Source of the DNA: JAEZPW01 sp035629075
Lineage (GTDB): Bacteria > Acidobacteriota > Terriglobia > Terriglobales > Acidobacteriaceae
Reading direction: 5' to 3'
Length of the DNA: 64,000 bases
Assembly (NCBI GenBank): GCA_035629075.1
Contig: DASPIK010000049.1
Span: forward strand, 1-64,000
Shown: positions 44,291-52,974 of the stretch, piece after piece
Position numbering within the stretch: the first letter of the stretch is position 1
How the letters are laid out: every line of letters begins with the position of its first letter
Program-made: the position numbers and the translations under genes
The notes under the pieces: model-generated
The model's input: only the letters and a program-made list of their open reading frames with translations
The model's database searches: none
Told to the model about the DNA's origin: nothing

Positions 44291-45433
44291 ATGGCAGACG
44301 TTTATATCCTTGGCATTGAAAGCTCGTGCGACGAAACAGCGGCAGCCGTAGTCCGCTCTGGCGAGCAGATTATCTCCAGCGCTGTCTTCTCCCAGATCGC
44401 GACCCATCAACCGTACGGGGGCGTGGTTCCTGAACTCGCCTCGCGCGAGCACCTGCGTGCCATCGTGCCGATCGTTCGTCAGGCGCTCGCCCAATCGAGC
44501 CGTTCGTACGAAAACATCGACGCCATCGCCGTCACGAAGGGTCCCGGGCTTGCCGGGTCGCTGCTTGTCGGCGTGAGTTACGCAAAAGCACTTGCGTTTG
44601 CCTTGGAAAAGCCGCTGATCGCGGTGAATCACCTTGAAGGCCACATTCATGCCGTTCTGCTTGAGGAGCGACAGAAGGGCAATCACCACATCGAGTTCCC
44701 CCTTATGACCTTGGTCGTCTCTGGCGGACACACTCATTTGTACCTGGCGCGCAAGAATGGTGAGGGGTGGTCATACGAGAACGTTGGCCATACCCGTGAC
44801 GATGCCGCCGGTGAAGCCTTTGACAAAGTCGCGAAGCTGCTCGCGCTGGGTTATCCGGGCGGCCCAATCGTGGACAAGGCTGCCAAATTCGGGGATCCAT
44901 ACGCGGTCAAGTTTCCCCCGGCGCAAATCAAGCACCGCAATCGTGGCGACAAGGGACCTGCACCAGAACGGCCTCATTTCGACTTCTCATACAGCGGCAT
45001 CAAGACTGCCGTGCTGCGCTACGTCGAGCTCAATAACATGCAGCCGGCGATTGAAGCACGGCGCAAGGCGTTGGCTGCGATACCGAAGCCTACGTCAGAT
45101 CAGGTCCTAGCTCACTGCGACGCCCAGACTCTTGACCTTGTCGCCAGTTTCCAGCGATCCATCGTCGAAGACCTCGTCGGTAAGACGCTCTCCGCCTGTC
45201 GTGAGTACGGCATCGCTACCCTGTTCGTCAGTGGAGGCGTTGCCGCCAACAGCGAGTTGCGTTCCACTTTCGAACGGCGCGCTGCTGCAGAGGGACTGCC
45301 TGTCTTCTTCCCTTCCCGACCTTTGTCGACCGACAACGCCGCCATGATCGCGGCGGCTGCTTACCCGAAGTGGCTCGCCCGGGACTTCGCGGACGCCGAA
45401 CTCTCTGCCGAGGCCTCATTGCCGCTCAGATAA
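44291..45433 (+). CDS. tsaD: tRNA N6-adenosine threonylcarbamoyltransferase
   Basis: 380 residues. The start LGIESSCDETAAAVV, the metal-binding NHLEGHIHAV near residue 115, the glycine-rich VSGGHTHL and FVSGGVAANSELR are all characteristic of TsaD/Kae1. With TsaB and TsaE it transfers the threonylcarbamoyl group to A37 of tRNAs that read ANN codons. TsaB and TsaE are not in the window. Confidence 0.95.
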   Translation: MADVYILGIESSCDETAAAVVRSGEQIISSAVFSQIATHQPYGGVVPELASREHLRAIVPIVRQALAQSSRSYENIDAIAVTKGPGLAGSLLVGVSYAKALAFALEKPLIAVNHLEGHIHAVLLEERQKGNHHIEFPLMTLVVSGGHTHLYLARKNGEGWSYENVGHTRDDAAGEAFDKVAKLLALGYPGGPIVDKAAKFGDPYAVKFPPAQIKHRNRGDKGPAPERPHFDFSYSGIKTAVLRYVELNNMQPAIEARRKALAAIPKPTSDQVLAHCDAQTLDLVASFQRSIVEDLVGKTLSACREYGIATLFVSGGVAANSELRSTFERRAAAEGLPVFFPSRPLSTDNAAMIAAAAYPKWLARDFADAELSAEASLPLR

Positions 45434-45500
45434 CGTACTGACCTGCGGGGGAAAGCATTTAGGGCACAGAGGCCGGAGCATAGGTACCTCGACGAGAGGC

Positions 45501-45570
45501 TGTCATACCGGGAGACTTTGTCAATCCCGAGAGACTTTGTCATCCGATAGTTCTTGTCATTCCGAGCTAG
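45501..45570. repeat. Cluster of four degenerate TGTCATNCCGAG-type units
   Basis: Units start at 45501, 45519, 45539 and 45555 (TGTCATACCGGGAG, TGTCAATCCCGAGAG, TGTCATCCGATAG, TGTCATTCCGAGCTAG), with GAGACTTTG shared between the first two. The last copy resembles intergenic repeats seen in Acidobacteriota. It lies between the converging tsaD and secreted-protein genes. Confidence 0.5.
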
Positions 45571-45690
45571 CGAGGGATCCCTATCCTGCGTTAGTGTTGC
45601 GCGGAGCAGTCGCCGGAGCAGTCGGCGGGTGTCGCGAACGCAGATACGCTGATCTGAACGTGGAGCTTCCGCTTAGTACATGCAACAAAA

Positions 45691-45712
45691 CGGCGTGGCC
45701 GTAGCCACGCCG
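45691..45712 (-). terminator. Rho-independent terminator of the sigma/DUF4252 operon
   Basis: A perfect 9-bp stem (45691-45699 with 45704-45712) and four-base loop, followed on the minus strand by GTTTTGTTG. It lies 20 bases after the stop of the last operon gene. Confidence 0.75.
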
Positions 45713-45731
45713 TGATCACGATCAGATCACA

Positions 45732-46217
45732 CTACTTCTTTCGTCCCTTGTCCCTGCCAACCTCAGTCGGTTCGTCCATCCACTTCTGCGCCTGCTCTGG
45801 ATTCAGTCTCAGCTTCATCACCGCGGTCTCGTCTCGCTCGGCGGCCACAATCATCATTAGCAGATGTTTACCATCCGGTTTGACGTATATGACCGTCCGC
45901 TCTTTACCCCGCACTGACGAAGCCCGTATGAAAACTTTCCAGTCCGGGCCCAACACTGTGCTCGCAAGCTTCCCGAGTTCCTCGACCGAGACCGAACTCG
46001 GCAGCTTCTGGTCCTCGAACACCTCGAATTTCATGCTCGCGCCGCTGCCCCACATGGCTGGCTTGATGGCCGCACGCGCAATCCAGGGCAGATGCGTGTG
46101 CTTCATACCGTAGGTTCTTTCGATAGCATTCACCACCGCAGCAACGTTACTGTCCGCTGCCAGCGCGAATGAGGACCACACAACCAAGACCGCCAGCACT
46201 ACGGCCGCGCGTCTCAT
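45732..46217 (-). CDS. Secreted DUF4252-like protein
   Basis: 161 residues; signal peptide about 1-20 (ALA-A). Residues such as MKFEVFEDQKLPSSVSVEELGKL and WKVFIRASSVRGKERTVIYV give a small alpha/beta fold similar to the neighbour encoded just upstream. It is basic at the C-terminus (DKGRKK). Overlaps the preceding gene by ATGA and ends the four-gene operon led by an ECF sigma factor. Function unknown. Confidence 0.7.
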   Translation of the reverse strand: MRRAAVVLAVLVVWSSFALAADSNVAAVVNAIERTYGMKHTHLPWIARAAIKPAMWGSGASMKFEVFEDQKLPSSVSVEELGKLASTVLGPDWKVFIRASSVRGKERTVIYVKPDGKHLLMMIVAAERDETAVMKLRLNPEQAQKWMDEPTEVGRDKGRKK

Positions 46218-46777
46218 TTCTTCACCGGCTTCGCAGAAGGTTTCGACTTGCTCTCGTGTACGTCGATCTTGGGGATTCCGAACTGCCCGCCAAGACTGCC
46301 CAGTTGTTCCGGATCGATCGGCCCGTCAATGTGCACCAGCGTAAGCTCTCTCGGCTCCGCCGCGATGATTGCCATTCCGGTGACCTTGCCTTGGTCCATC
46401 TTGAAAAAGACTTCGACATCTTGCCCGTCCCGTTTGCTTCGAGCTTCCACCATTCGCGACCAAACCGGTGCTTTCAATTGCGCTCGGAACGACTCGATAT
46501 CGGCCGCTGAGTACACGCCCGGCTTATCAAACTCGAAGCTCTTCACGTAGATACCATTCAGATTGCGAATCAGGTTTTTCGCCTGCACCTCGTCCGCTTC
46601 TCTGCCTGACAAAAACCTCGAAGCGAAGGCGAGCATGGTTTTATCCATCGTGACGTCAACCACCTCGTTCGCCTTCGATGCCAACCGGTCCAGGTCAGCC
46701 GGGAACTTCAACTCTTGAGTGAAGCCCGAGCAGGTCATCATGAGCAGACATATCAAAACAATTTTGAGTACTTTCAT
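46214..46777 (-). CDS. Secreted DUF4252-family protein
   Basis: 187 residues from ATG 46777; the open frame extends to 47038 but would overlap the anti-sigma-like gene. Signal peptide 1-20, possibly a lipoprotein-like TCSG. The mature protein has LASKANEVVDVTMDKTMLAF and FFKMDQGKVTGMAIIAAEPRE, a pattern of the DUF4252 family, small secreted proteins of unknown role. Overlaps both neighbours by ATGA, so co-expressed with the sigma factor. Confidence 0.75.
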   Translation of the reverse strand: MKVLKIVLICLLMMTCSGFTQELKFPADLDRLASKANEVVDVTMDKTMLAFASRFLSGREADEVQAKNLIRNLNGIYVKSFEFDKPGVYSAADIESFRAQLKAPVWSRMVEARSKRDGQDVEVFFKMDQGKVTGMAIIAAEPRELTLVHIDGPIDPEQLGSLGGQFGIPKIDVHESKSKPSAKPVKK

Positions 46778-47172
46778 TGCAGTCTCTCCGATCCTTCTTT
46801 CACAATCCCGTAGTACTGCCGCGATTCGACGGCCTCTACCTTTTGTTGTGCATACTGCAACTTCGAACCGGTGATGCGTAATGCCAGCATCAACTGGCGT
46901 TTCGCGGCTTCCCCGGCTTGCTTCTCCTGCTGGTGACTTCGGTACTCTGTCAGTCCGCCAAGCATTACGAGAAACACCGCTGCCGTAGCAGCCACACGGA
47001 ACGCGGGCCGTCGCATGAACGCGAACATCGCCGCCCACGAACTCTCCCTAGCGGTCTCTTCATGGCGAACGCGAGCAAGCACGCGCTCCATAAACCCGTC
47101 GGGCGTGGGTTCACGCCGCAACGCATTCCTAAGCTCCTGTTCGAGGCTATCCATTCGCTGTGGTTCCTTCAT
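46774..47172 (-). CDS. Putative anti-sigma factor, single-span membrane protein
   Basis: 132 residues. The cytosolic N-terminus is charged (LEQELRNALRREPTPDGFMERVLARVR); one membrane helix spans about residues 58-75 (RVAATAAVFLVMLGGL); the rest is periplasmic and coiled-coil-like. This layout and its position directly after an ECF sigma gene, overlapping it by ATGA, fit an anti-sigma factor. No zinc-binding HxxxCxxC motif is seen, so it is not the ZAS type. Confidence 0.65.
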   Translation of the reverse strand: MKEPQRMDSLEQELRNALRREPTPDGFMERVLARVRHEETARESSWAAMFAFMRRPAFRVAATAAVFLVMLGGLTEYRSHQQEKQAGEAAKRQLMLALRITGSKLQYAQQKVEAVESRQYYGIVKEGSERLQ

Positions 47173-47681
47173 GCCCTTGCTTCCCTCAAAGCGCGCGTAA
47201 GTTTCTCGCGTAGCATCGCCAGACCTCGCTGTAAATGACTCTTCACGGTCGCAACTGGCATCTCTAAGGTGGTCGAAATCTCCTCAGGCCCCATGTCTTC
47301 CTGGTAACGAAGCACCACGACCGAGCGTGTTTTCTCCGGCAGTGATGCAACCAGGTCTCGCAACCGGCGGCTCAGCATCAGGTCGTCCTCCGCTGGCCTC
47401 GTAGCCGGCTCTGCTACCTCTTCCAGGGGCACTTCCGGCCTTGCCCCTCTTCGTCTCGTCTGATCGATTGCGCGATGCACCGCCACTCTTCTCAACCAGG
47501 AAACCGCATGCTCTTCCGATCTGAGCGATGGCAACGCCTTGTAAAACTGCACAAAGACGTCCTGCGCGATCTCTTCAGCTAGCGCCCGATCGTGAACGAG
47601 GTGGTACGCGATGCTGAACACCATCGACTGGTGTTGGCGGACCATCGTCGTGAAATCATCTGTTCCTTGGTGATCTGCCAT
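47169..47681 (-). CDS. RNA polymerase sigma factor, ECF (sigma-70) family
   Basis: 170 residues. Region 2 (about 12-80) with HQSMVFSIAYHLVHDRALAE and AQDVFVQFYKALPSL; region 4 (about 105-160) with LPEKTRSVVVLRYQEDMGPE and MPVATVKSHLQRGLAML. It should direct RNA polymerase to an envelope-stress or similar regulon. First gene of a four-gene operon in which every junction is an ATGA overlap. Confidence 0.9.
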   Translation of the reverse strand: MADHQGTDDFTTMVRQHQSMVFSIAYHLVHDRALAEEIAQDVFVQFYKALPSLRSEEHAVSWLRRVAVHRAIDQTRRRGARPEVPLEEVAEPATRPAEDDLMLSRRLRDLVASLPEKTRSVVVLRYQEDMGPEEISTTLEMPVATVKSHLQRGLAMLREKLTRALREARA

Positions 47682-47859
47682 GTGGTCTCGTTACGGCCAC
47701 TTTTGCGTTCACTGGTATATACGGGGAAGAGTACCCGAAAGAACGCAAAAGTTTTACTGAAGAGGATCATAGACGTGGAATTCCTCGCGCGAGAGCGACC
47801 GCCTTCGGCGTTGTCAGAACGAGGAGTTCGCAGCGGGTGGTGAATGGAGAGAGCAGGCC

Positions 47860-48228
47860 TTACTCTGCTGGAGCAATAAGCGCCGCAATTGCGTGCTCAA
47901 GCTGGGTATCGATGTCGATATCCTTATAGATCACGAACTTCGCGCGGGTTTCTTGGTCGACATCAGACGATCCTCGCCCCGCCACCACTACGACCGGAAT
48001 AGAAGCAGTGTCAGGCCGCTGATTCAGGGCTGTAATCAGTTCACTGCCGGTCATCTTGGGCATGTTCAGGTCGGTGATAATCAGATCAGGGCGAACATTC
48101 TGAAGTATCTCCAGAGCCTCGACCCCGTTCGTGGCGGCTTCAACGACAAACCCGCGCTCCTCGAGGAACCGGCACACTGAATGCCGGATCAGCATCGAAT
48201 CGTCCACAACAAGCGCTACGCGAGCCAT
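47860..48228 (-). CDS. Single-domain response regulator (CheY-like)
   Basis: 122 residues, receiver only. Acidic pair in VVDDSML, phospho-acceptor Asp in LIITDLNMPKMTG near residue 53 and Lys in VIYKDID. The position usually held by Thr/Ser (after IPVVVV) is Ala-Gly, so signalling may be altered. No output domain, so it acts by protein contact. No partner kinase is adjacent. Confidence 0.85.
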   Translation of the reverse strand: MARVALVVDDSMLIRHSVCRFLEERGFVVEAATNGVEALEILQNVRPDLIITDLNMPKMTGSELITALNQRPDTASIPVVVVAGRGSSDVDQETRAKFVIYKDIDIDTQLEHAIAALIAPAE

Positions 48229-48582
48229 CTTAACCTCTGGGCGAACCCGTTTACGCCGCCCTGCCTAACGGTCGCAAACAATAACAGACCGTTAGTCTGC
48301 TCTCAAATAAGAACCCGCGCCCGGCAGTTACGTTGGTTACTTCGGTACAAGACAACCCGGAAATGGGCCATGTCCTTTGGTCACCTGATCGGTGATACCA
48401 AAGATGCTGATGCCCCGTTCTATCGCGGGCGTCATGCGCGGGAGCCAATCGCTCAGTGCCCTGCAGCCTGCACTTGCGTCTGCGTGAAACTTCCGCCAGC
48501 CGCGTGTGCAGAGACACGTATCCTGCCGTTTAGCTGCATTCGTTGGCTTCGAGAGGAGGTCAGTTACGCATGGAAATACGCG
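48229..48582. other. Intergenic stretch with no gene seen
   Basis: 354 bases between the receiver gene and the small zinc protein. The frames on either strand lack start signals and any protein pattern. Confidence 0.5.
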
Positions 48583-48729
48583 TTATTCTTCGATCGAGGT
48601 CTTCTCCTCGATGCTCATATCTTTGAACTCGCTCGACTCGAAAATTTCGCCGCACTCCTTACATTCAACGAATTCCGAGTCTTCTTCGCGAGCCACTATC
48701 TGAACACGTAGGTGCTTACACGTCTCCAT
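48583..48729 (-). CDS. Small CxxC protein, possible zinc ribbon
   Basis: 48 residues from ATG 48729 (ATG 48780 would give 65). METCKHLRV is followed by FVECKECGEIFESSEF, giving a Cys/His pair and a CxxC pair suited to binding zinc. The C-terminus is acidic (MSIEEKTSIEE). No family recognised. Confidence 0.5.
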   Translation of the reverse strand: METCKHLRVQIVAREEDSEFVECKECGEIFESSEFKDMSIEEKTSIEE

Positions 48730-48924
48730 GGATTTTCTCTGTGTCTGTTCGGCTAGTCTTTGAGGCTGGATTGAAGTCATACAAACCGTGACGCCGAGTT
48801 TGACCGTTTCGGCGTCCAGATTGGCGACATTTTATTCGCGACGATTCCAAAGTCAAGTACTGAAGGGAAGGTTACTACGTTTTTATACTCGTACTCCGTT
48901 CGGCGTAGTTCACTTTCAGACGCG

Positions 48925-50097
48925 CTACTTGCGTCCCAACGCGTCCCGATTGCCTGAGTCCGCGGAGTTGTTCTCGCCCGCAAGGAGTTGCTCCGGCATC
49001 GGGTAGATGCCTGCCTGGCGCGCCTGCTCAATTGGGATGGTTATCCGCTGCGCAGCACTGAATTTTGCCAGTCCGGCGGCCGCGGACCGAACTGATCTTT
49101 CGAACGTCGCGCGCCCCGTAACGGCGGTCTCAATGTAGAGGTACTTCTCAGAACCCTGGGCCAGCCGCACGCCAACGTAAGCATGCCCGGGCACCAGTAC
49201 GATCACAGGATCCATACCCAGGTTCTCGAATAGCGAGGCGTACAGGACGGCACCATCGATGCAGTTTGCCGAGACATGCCGCAGGGATTCCCGCGGCAGC
49301 CGTACCCGTTCCGAAACAGCGGCGTTAACATGCGATCCCAGAGTGCTCGAGCTCTTTACGTACGACACTCCCTTTTGCTGCAACGCCCGATAGATCGCCC
49401 TCGCCTGAGCGTAAGTCGATTTTTCCTGCGCGCCCGGCACCCGCCACGTCTCGTAGCCGGGCATCCGGCGTCCCGGCATGTACTCCTTCGCGCGCATCAG
49501 GATCGACTCCACCTGCGCATCGTGCGGAGTCACCCAGGATGCAATGAACTTTGCATAGATGAAATTCTTGCCCCAATACATGTCGCCTGCGGAACGCAGC
49601 CGCACGGGAACGGTTGTGGAGTAAACCTCACGACTCCCCACGTCACTGATCGTCACCAGCACAGTCGCGGCTGCGATTTCCCTATTGAGGTACAGACGTG
49701 ACTGGAATGTTGGGGCAAAGAACAGCTTGCGAACCTGCCCGGTTCCCATCTCCACGATCTGTATTTCCTGATCGCTCCAGCCGGGAACCTGAACGGTTAC
49801 ACGTTTGCGCAACAGGCTCGTTGTCGGATTCGTGATAGTGACGGTCACGATGCCCAACTGGCGTTCCGCTGGGGTCTGAAAAGAGGCGAAATTCGCGAAA
49901 ACCGGGAAGACGTCGCCCCCCAATCCCGCTTCTACCGAGTACGTTGGTTCCGTCGCGCCCGGTTTGATCTGGACAATGGGTTCACGCCGGCCACTGTTCA
50001 TCCCCGCCGTGGCGAGCGGGGTGAAAACGGCCAGAATCAAGACAAAACATGCGAGGAAAACCCAGGTCTTTACGCTGGGAGACGAAGAGCTCGGCAC
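48925..50097 (-). CDS. Exported transglutaminase-like protein
   Basis: 390 residues with a signal or membrane anchor (about 11-32). The middle part is beta-rich (IVTVTITNPTTSLLRKRVTV). The C-terminal third has the core of a transglutaminase-like cysteine protease fold: SANCIDGAVLYASLFENLGM (catalytic Cys) and VPGHAYVGVRL (His). Such proteins can cut or link peptides in the envelope. An Asp that would complete the triad is not obvious (YLYIETAV is in its place). Stands alone. Confidence 0.7.
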   Translation of the reverse strand: MPSSSSPSVKTWVFLACFVLILAVFTPLATAGMNSGRREPIVQIKPGATEPTYSVEAGLGGDVFPVFANFASFQTPAERQLGIVTVTITNPTTSLLRKRVTVQVPGWSDQEIQIVEMGTGQVRKLFFAPTFQSRLYLNREIAAATVLVTISDVGSREVYSTTVPVRLRSAGDMYWGKNFIYAKFIASWVTPHDAQVESILMRAKEYMPGRRMPGYETWRVPGAQEKSTYAQARAIYRALQQKGVSYVKSSSTLGSHVNAAVSERVRLPRESLRHVSANCIDGAVLYASLFENLGMDPVIVLVPGHAYVGVRLAQGSEKYLYIETAVTGRATFERSVRSAAAGLAKFSAAQRITIPIEQARQAGIYPMPEQLLAGENNSADSGNRDALGRK

Positions 50098-50299
50098 TCT
50101 TGCAGGATAGTTAAACGCGACATCCTTTCAATCCAGAAAACCACCTAGCACCGGTAAACGGTACTAAGGTGAACCATGGTGTTCGGTGGATTCTAGGATT
50201 GCTTCGCTCTTGCCGGAATCGCTGTGGCGGGCCAGATGGGGAAGGACGCTGACTGGAGGGGCCGGCGTGCACCTCGGCCAGTCCCTCCGTCAAGCGTAG

Positions 50300-51271
50300 T
50301 TACTTGGCCAGCACGTTGGCTAGTTTCATCAGGTCCAGATCCAGCGGCTTCTTGCTCTTCACGACAATGTCCAGCGGTGTTGTGCTGATTTCGCTTTTGG
50401 TCATGCCCACCAGAACACCGGACTGTCCTTCCGCAAGACACTCGATTGCGGCGGAACCCAGTCGCGTGCCTAGCATGCGGTCCGCAAAGGTCGGCGTTCC
50501 GCCTCGCTGAACGTGCCCCAGGATGGTGACGCGCAGATCAAAACCAAGGCGTTCCTGATGCTGCTTGAAGTATTGTTCAAGCTTCTCCGCATTGAATTTG
50601 GCACCTTCGGCTACAACGATGAGCGCGTGCGGTTTCCCCCGCCGATACGCGTCCCGTATCTCTCTTGCAATGGCCTCCGGATCAGTCTCAGATTCGGGGA
50701 TCGCGACCGCCTCTGCACCACCCGTGACACCAGCCATAAGCGCCAGGTATCCGCAGTCGCGGCCCATCACTTCCACCAGCATCGCGCGTTGGTGTGATGA
50801 CGCAGTGACCTTGAGGCGATCAATGGCTTCTAGGGCGATGTTCAGCGCCGTATCAACACCGATTGTTATGTCGGAGCCATAGAGGTCGTTGTCGATCGTC
50901 GATGCCACCCCGACCACCGGGAAGCCCATCGCGTTCAGCGCATTCGCCCCCGTTTGCGACCCATTTCCCCCAATGACGACCAGCGCGTCGACTCCTGCCC
51001 GGTGCAACTCCCGTATCGCCTTCAGCCTGCCTTCCTCGGTCCGGAATTCAGCGCAGCGAGCGCTCCCAAGCATTGTTCCGCCTCGCTGTATCACTCCGCC
51101 CACTTCACGCGCACCCATGGCCGTGAAGTTACCGGAGATCAGGCCTGCGTAGCCCTGGCGCACGCCGAACATCCGCCAACCCTTATCCGTCCCTGTCCTT
51201 ACCACGGCGCGAATTGCAGCATTCATTCCGGGAGCATCGCCCCCGCTGGTCAAAACGGCGACTGATTTCAC
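50300..51271 (-). CDS. pfkA: 6-phosphofructokinase
   Basis: 323 residues, the length of bacterial PfkA. It phosphorylates fructose-6-phosphate in glycolysis. Motifs: TSGGDAPGMNAAIRA, the catalytic base Asp in STIDNDLYG near residue 126, VEVMGRDCGYLA and LGHVQRGG. The Mg-ATP loop reads GGNGSQTGA near residue 101, where E. coli has GGDGS. The Asp to Asn change may affect nucleotide or diphosphate use. Confidence 0.92.
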   Translation of the reverse strand: MKSVAVLTSGGDAPGMNAAIRAVVRTGTDKGWRMFGVRQGYAGLISGNFTAMGAREVGGVIQRGGTMLGSARCAEFRTEEGRLKAIRELHRAGVDALVVIGGNGSQTGANALNAMGFPVVGVASTIDNDLYGSDITIGVDTALNIALEAIDRLKVTASSHQRAMLVEVMGRDCGYLALMAGVTGGAEAVAIPESETDPEAIAREIRDAYRRGKPHALIVVAEGAKFNAEKLEQYFKQHQERLGFDLRVTILGHVQRGGTPTFADRMLGTRLGSAAIECLAEGQSGVLVGMTKSEISTTPLDIVVKSKKPLDLDLMKLANVLAK

Positions 51272-51488
51272 CGTTCCTCCTGATGTACTCGATAGTCCCG
51301 ACTTTTATATCAGTTGAGCGCCGTTTCGGTAAGTAGCTTGAAATTTCCGAAATGTGAGCGATCAGGGGCTGGTCGAAGTCACTGTCGCTGACATTCTTGC
51401 GGAGATAGATTCCTCCTCATTGACCCGGCCTCCGCACAAGCAACATAATGACGAAGCTCTGAGCATTCCGCTTTTTGAGTGGTGAATC

Positions 51489-51740
51489 GTGACCGATCAA
51501 TTCGACAAGAAAGAACGTTCTGCCCCGTTCGAAAACGTGGGACGCCGCGTGGACGAGGAGATCGAAAAGCTGATCTCCTATATGAACGACGAAGTCGTGC
51601 CGTCCATACGCTCGCACTCGACCAGTGCGCTCCGCATCGCAGCGGATCGGCTCAGCCGGTTCGCGGACTACATGGAACAGAAGCAGGGTTCGCCCGCTCC
51701 GCCGCGAAATCAGGAATCAGACCAGGACATCGGCTCGTGA
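51489..51740 (+). CDS. Small hypothetical protein upstream of rlpA
   Basis: 83 residues, hydrophilic and helical (VGRRVDEEIEKLISYMNDE). The last four bases overlap the GTG start of rlpA (GTGA), so the two are co-translated. No family recognised. Confidence 0.65.
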   Translation: MTDQFDKKERSAPFENVGRRVDEEIEKLISYMNDEVVPSIRSHSTSALRIAADRLSRFADYMEQKQGSPAPPRNQESDQDIGS

Positions 51741-52483
51741 GCGGTCCTAAATCGGTGCAAACTGGGCCTCTCCAAGCCGTCGTTGTGCTGGTCGGCCTTC
51801 TTTTTTGCCTCATGCTGCTCGTCGGTTGCGGACACAAGAAAAGTACCAAGATCAGTGTGCCTCCTGCGCCGCCGATATCCGGCGCCCCAGCGGAACCAAG
51901 GAGCCCGAGCGACCTTGATTTCCCTGCTGATGCGCAGCCAATCTATGTAGAGACCGGTATCGCCAGTTGGTATGGCCCCCCGTACCACAACCGGCGCAGT
52001 TCGAATGGCGAGATATTCGATACGTACAAGATGACAGCGGCGCACCGCACCTTGCCGTTGAATTCCGTGGCGCGCGTCACCAACGTCAAGACTGGCCGAA
52101 CGGCCGTCGTCCGCATTACCGATCGCGGCCCCTTCATTGAAGGCCGGATGCTCGATCTATCGCTTGCCGCCGCCAAAGCTGTCGACGTCTGGAGACCCGG
52201 TTTAGCCAAAGTCAAATTAGAGGTCATGCATACCCCGACTCCGATTGAAAGCGGCGGTCGTTGGTGTGTGCAGATCGGAGCCTTCGAAGACAAACAGCAC
52301 GCAACCAGGCTGAAGGAAAAGCTCACCCGACGTTACCGCACCGCGCGCGTCCTGCAGTTTACGGGTCCAACCGGTGACTGGCTCCGAATCCGTGTGGCGG
52401 AGGACGATAAGAAACGCGCCGAAGAAGTGGCACAGAGCACAACAACTTCACAGGGTTCAATTTTCCTCGTTAGGCTGGATTAA
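51737..52483 (+). CDS. rlpA: RlpA-like septal lytic transglycosylase lipoprotein with SPOR domain
   Basis: 248 residues from GTG 51737. Lipoprotein signal with lipobox LLVGC. A double-psi beta-barrel (about 70-160) has TGIASWYG, AHRTLPLNS and ITDRGPFIEGR, which carry the RlpA active-site residues. A C-terminal SPOR domain (about 175-247, WCVQIGAFEDKQHATRL) binds denuded peptidoglycan at the division site. It cleaves glycan strands lacking stem peptides. The frame extends upstream to 51479, but the lipobox and the overlap with the 83-residue gene fix the start. Confidence 0.85.
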   Translation: MSGPKSVQTGPLQAVVVLVGLLFCLMLLVGCGHKKSTKISVPPAPPISGAPAEPRSPSDLDFPADAQPIYVETGIASWYGPPYHNRRSSNGEIFDTYKMTAAHRTLPLNSVARVTNVKTGRTAVVRITDRGPFIEGRMLDLSLAAAKAVDVWRPGLAKVKLEVMHTPTPIESGGRWCVQIGAFEDKQHATRLKEKLTRRYRTARVLQFTGPTGDWLRIRVAEDDKKRAEEVAQSTTTSQGSIFLVRLD

Positions 52484-52600
52484 CTCGGTCGGGCCGCTTG
52501 CGTGAGCGGATGCGCGGAGTCTGCGATCAGCGCGGGGTGACGAATACTCCCCAAGGCCAAGCGACTGGATTCTCGGAGAGTTCAAAAGGCGGAGGAGAGA

Positions 52601-52945
52601 TTGTCATCTGATTGCTTATTCTGCAAGGTGATTGCCGGGACGGTGCCCTCGAAAAAGGTGTACGAAGACGATAAGGTCTATGCATTTCATGACGTCAGAC
52701 CCCAGGCGCCAACGCATATTCTTGTCATTCCGAAGAAACATATCCGGGGGCTGAAAGAAGCTGAACAGGCGGATGCCGAGATCGTCGGCTACATGCATCT
52801 CGTCGCTGCGCAGATAGCTCGTGAACGTGGAATTGAGGAGGGCTATCGAACAGTGTTCAATGTCGGACCGCTCTCAGGCCAGTCTGTTTTCCACCTTCAT
52901 CTTCACCTGATTGGTGGTCGCGCTATGGCCTGGCCTCCGGGATAG
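52601..52945 (+). CDS. HIT-family nucleotide hydrolase
   Basis: 114 residues, TTG start after GGAGGAG (52591-52597). CLFCKVIAGTVPSKKVYED at the start and the histidine triad HLHLHLIGG at the end are diagnostic. These proteins hydrolyse AMP-amides or dinucleotides. Stands alone between rlpA and the DehI-like gene. Confidence 0.92.
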   Translation: MSSDCLFCKVIAGTVPSKKVYEDDKVYAFHDVRPQAPTHILVIPKKHIRGLKEAEQADAEIVGYMHLVAAQIARERGIEEGYRTVFNVGPLSGQSVFHLHLHLIGGRAMAWPPG

Positions 52946-52974
52946 CCATCGAAGCCTTCCGCTCGCTCAAGAGC

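Noticed and set aside
48181..48711. 176-codon plus-strand frame
   Set aside because: Overlaps two minus-strand features and lacks a start site or domain.
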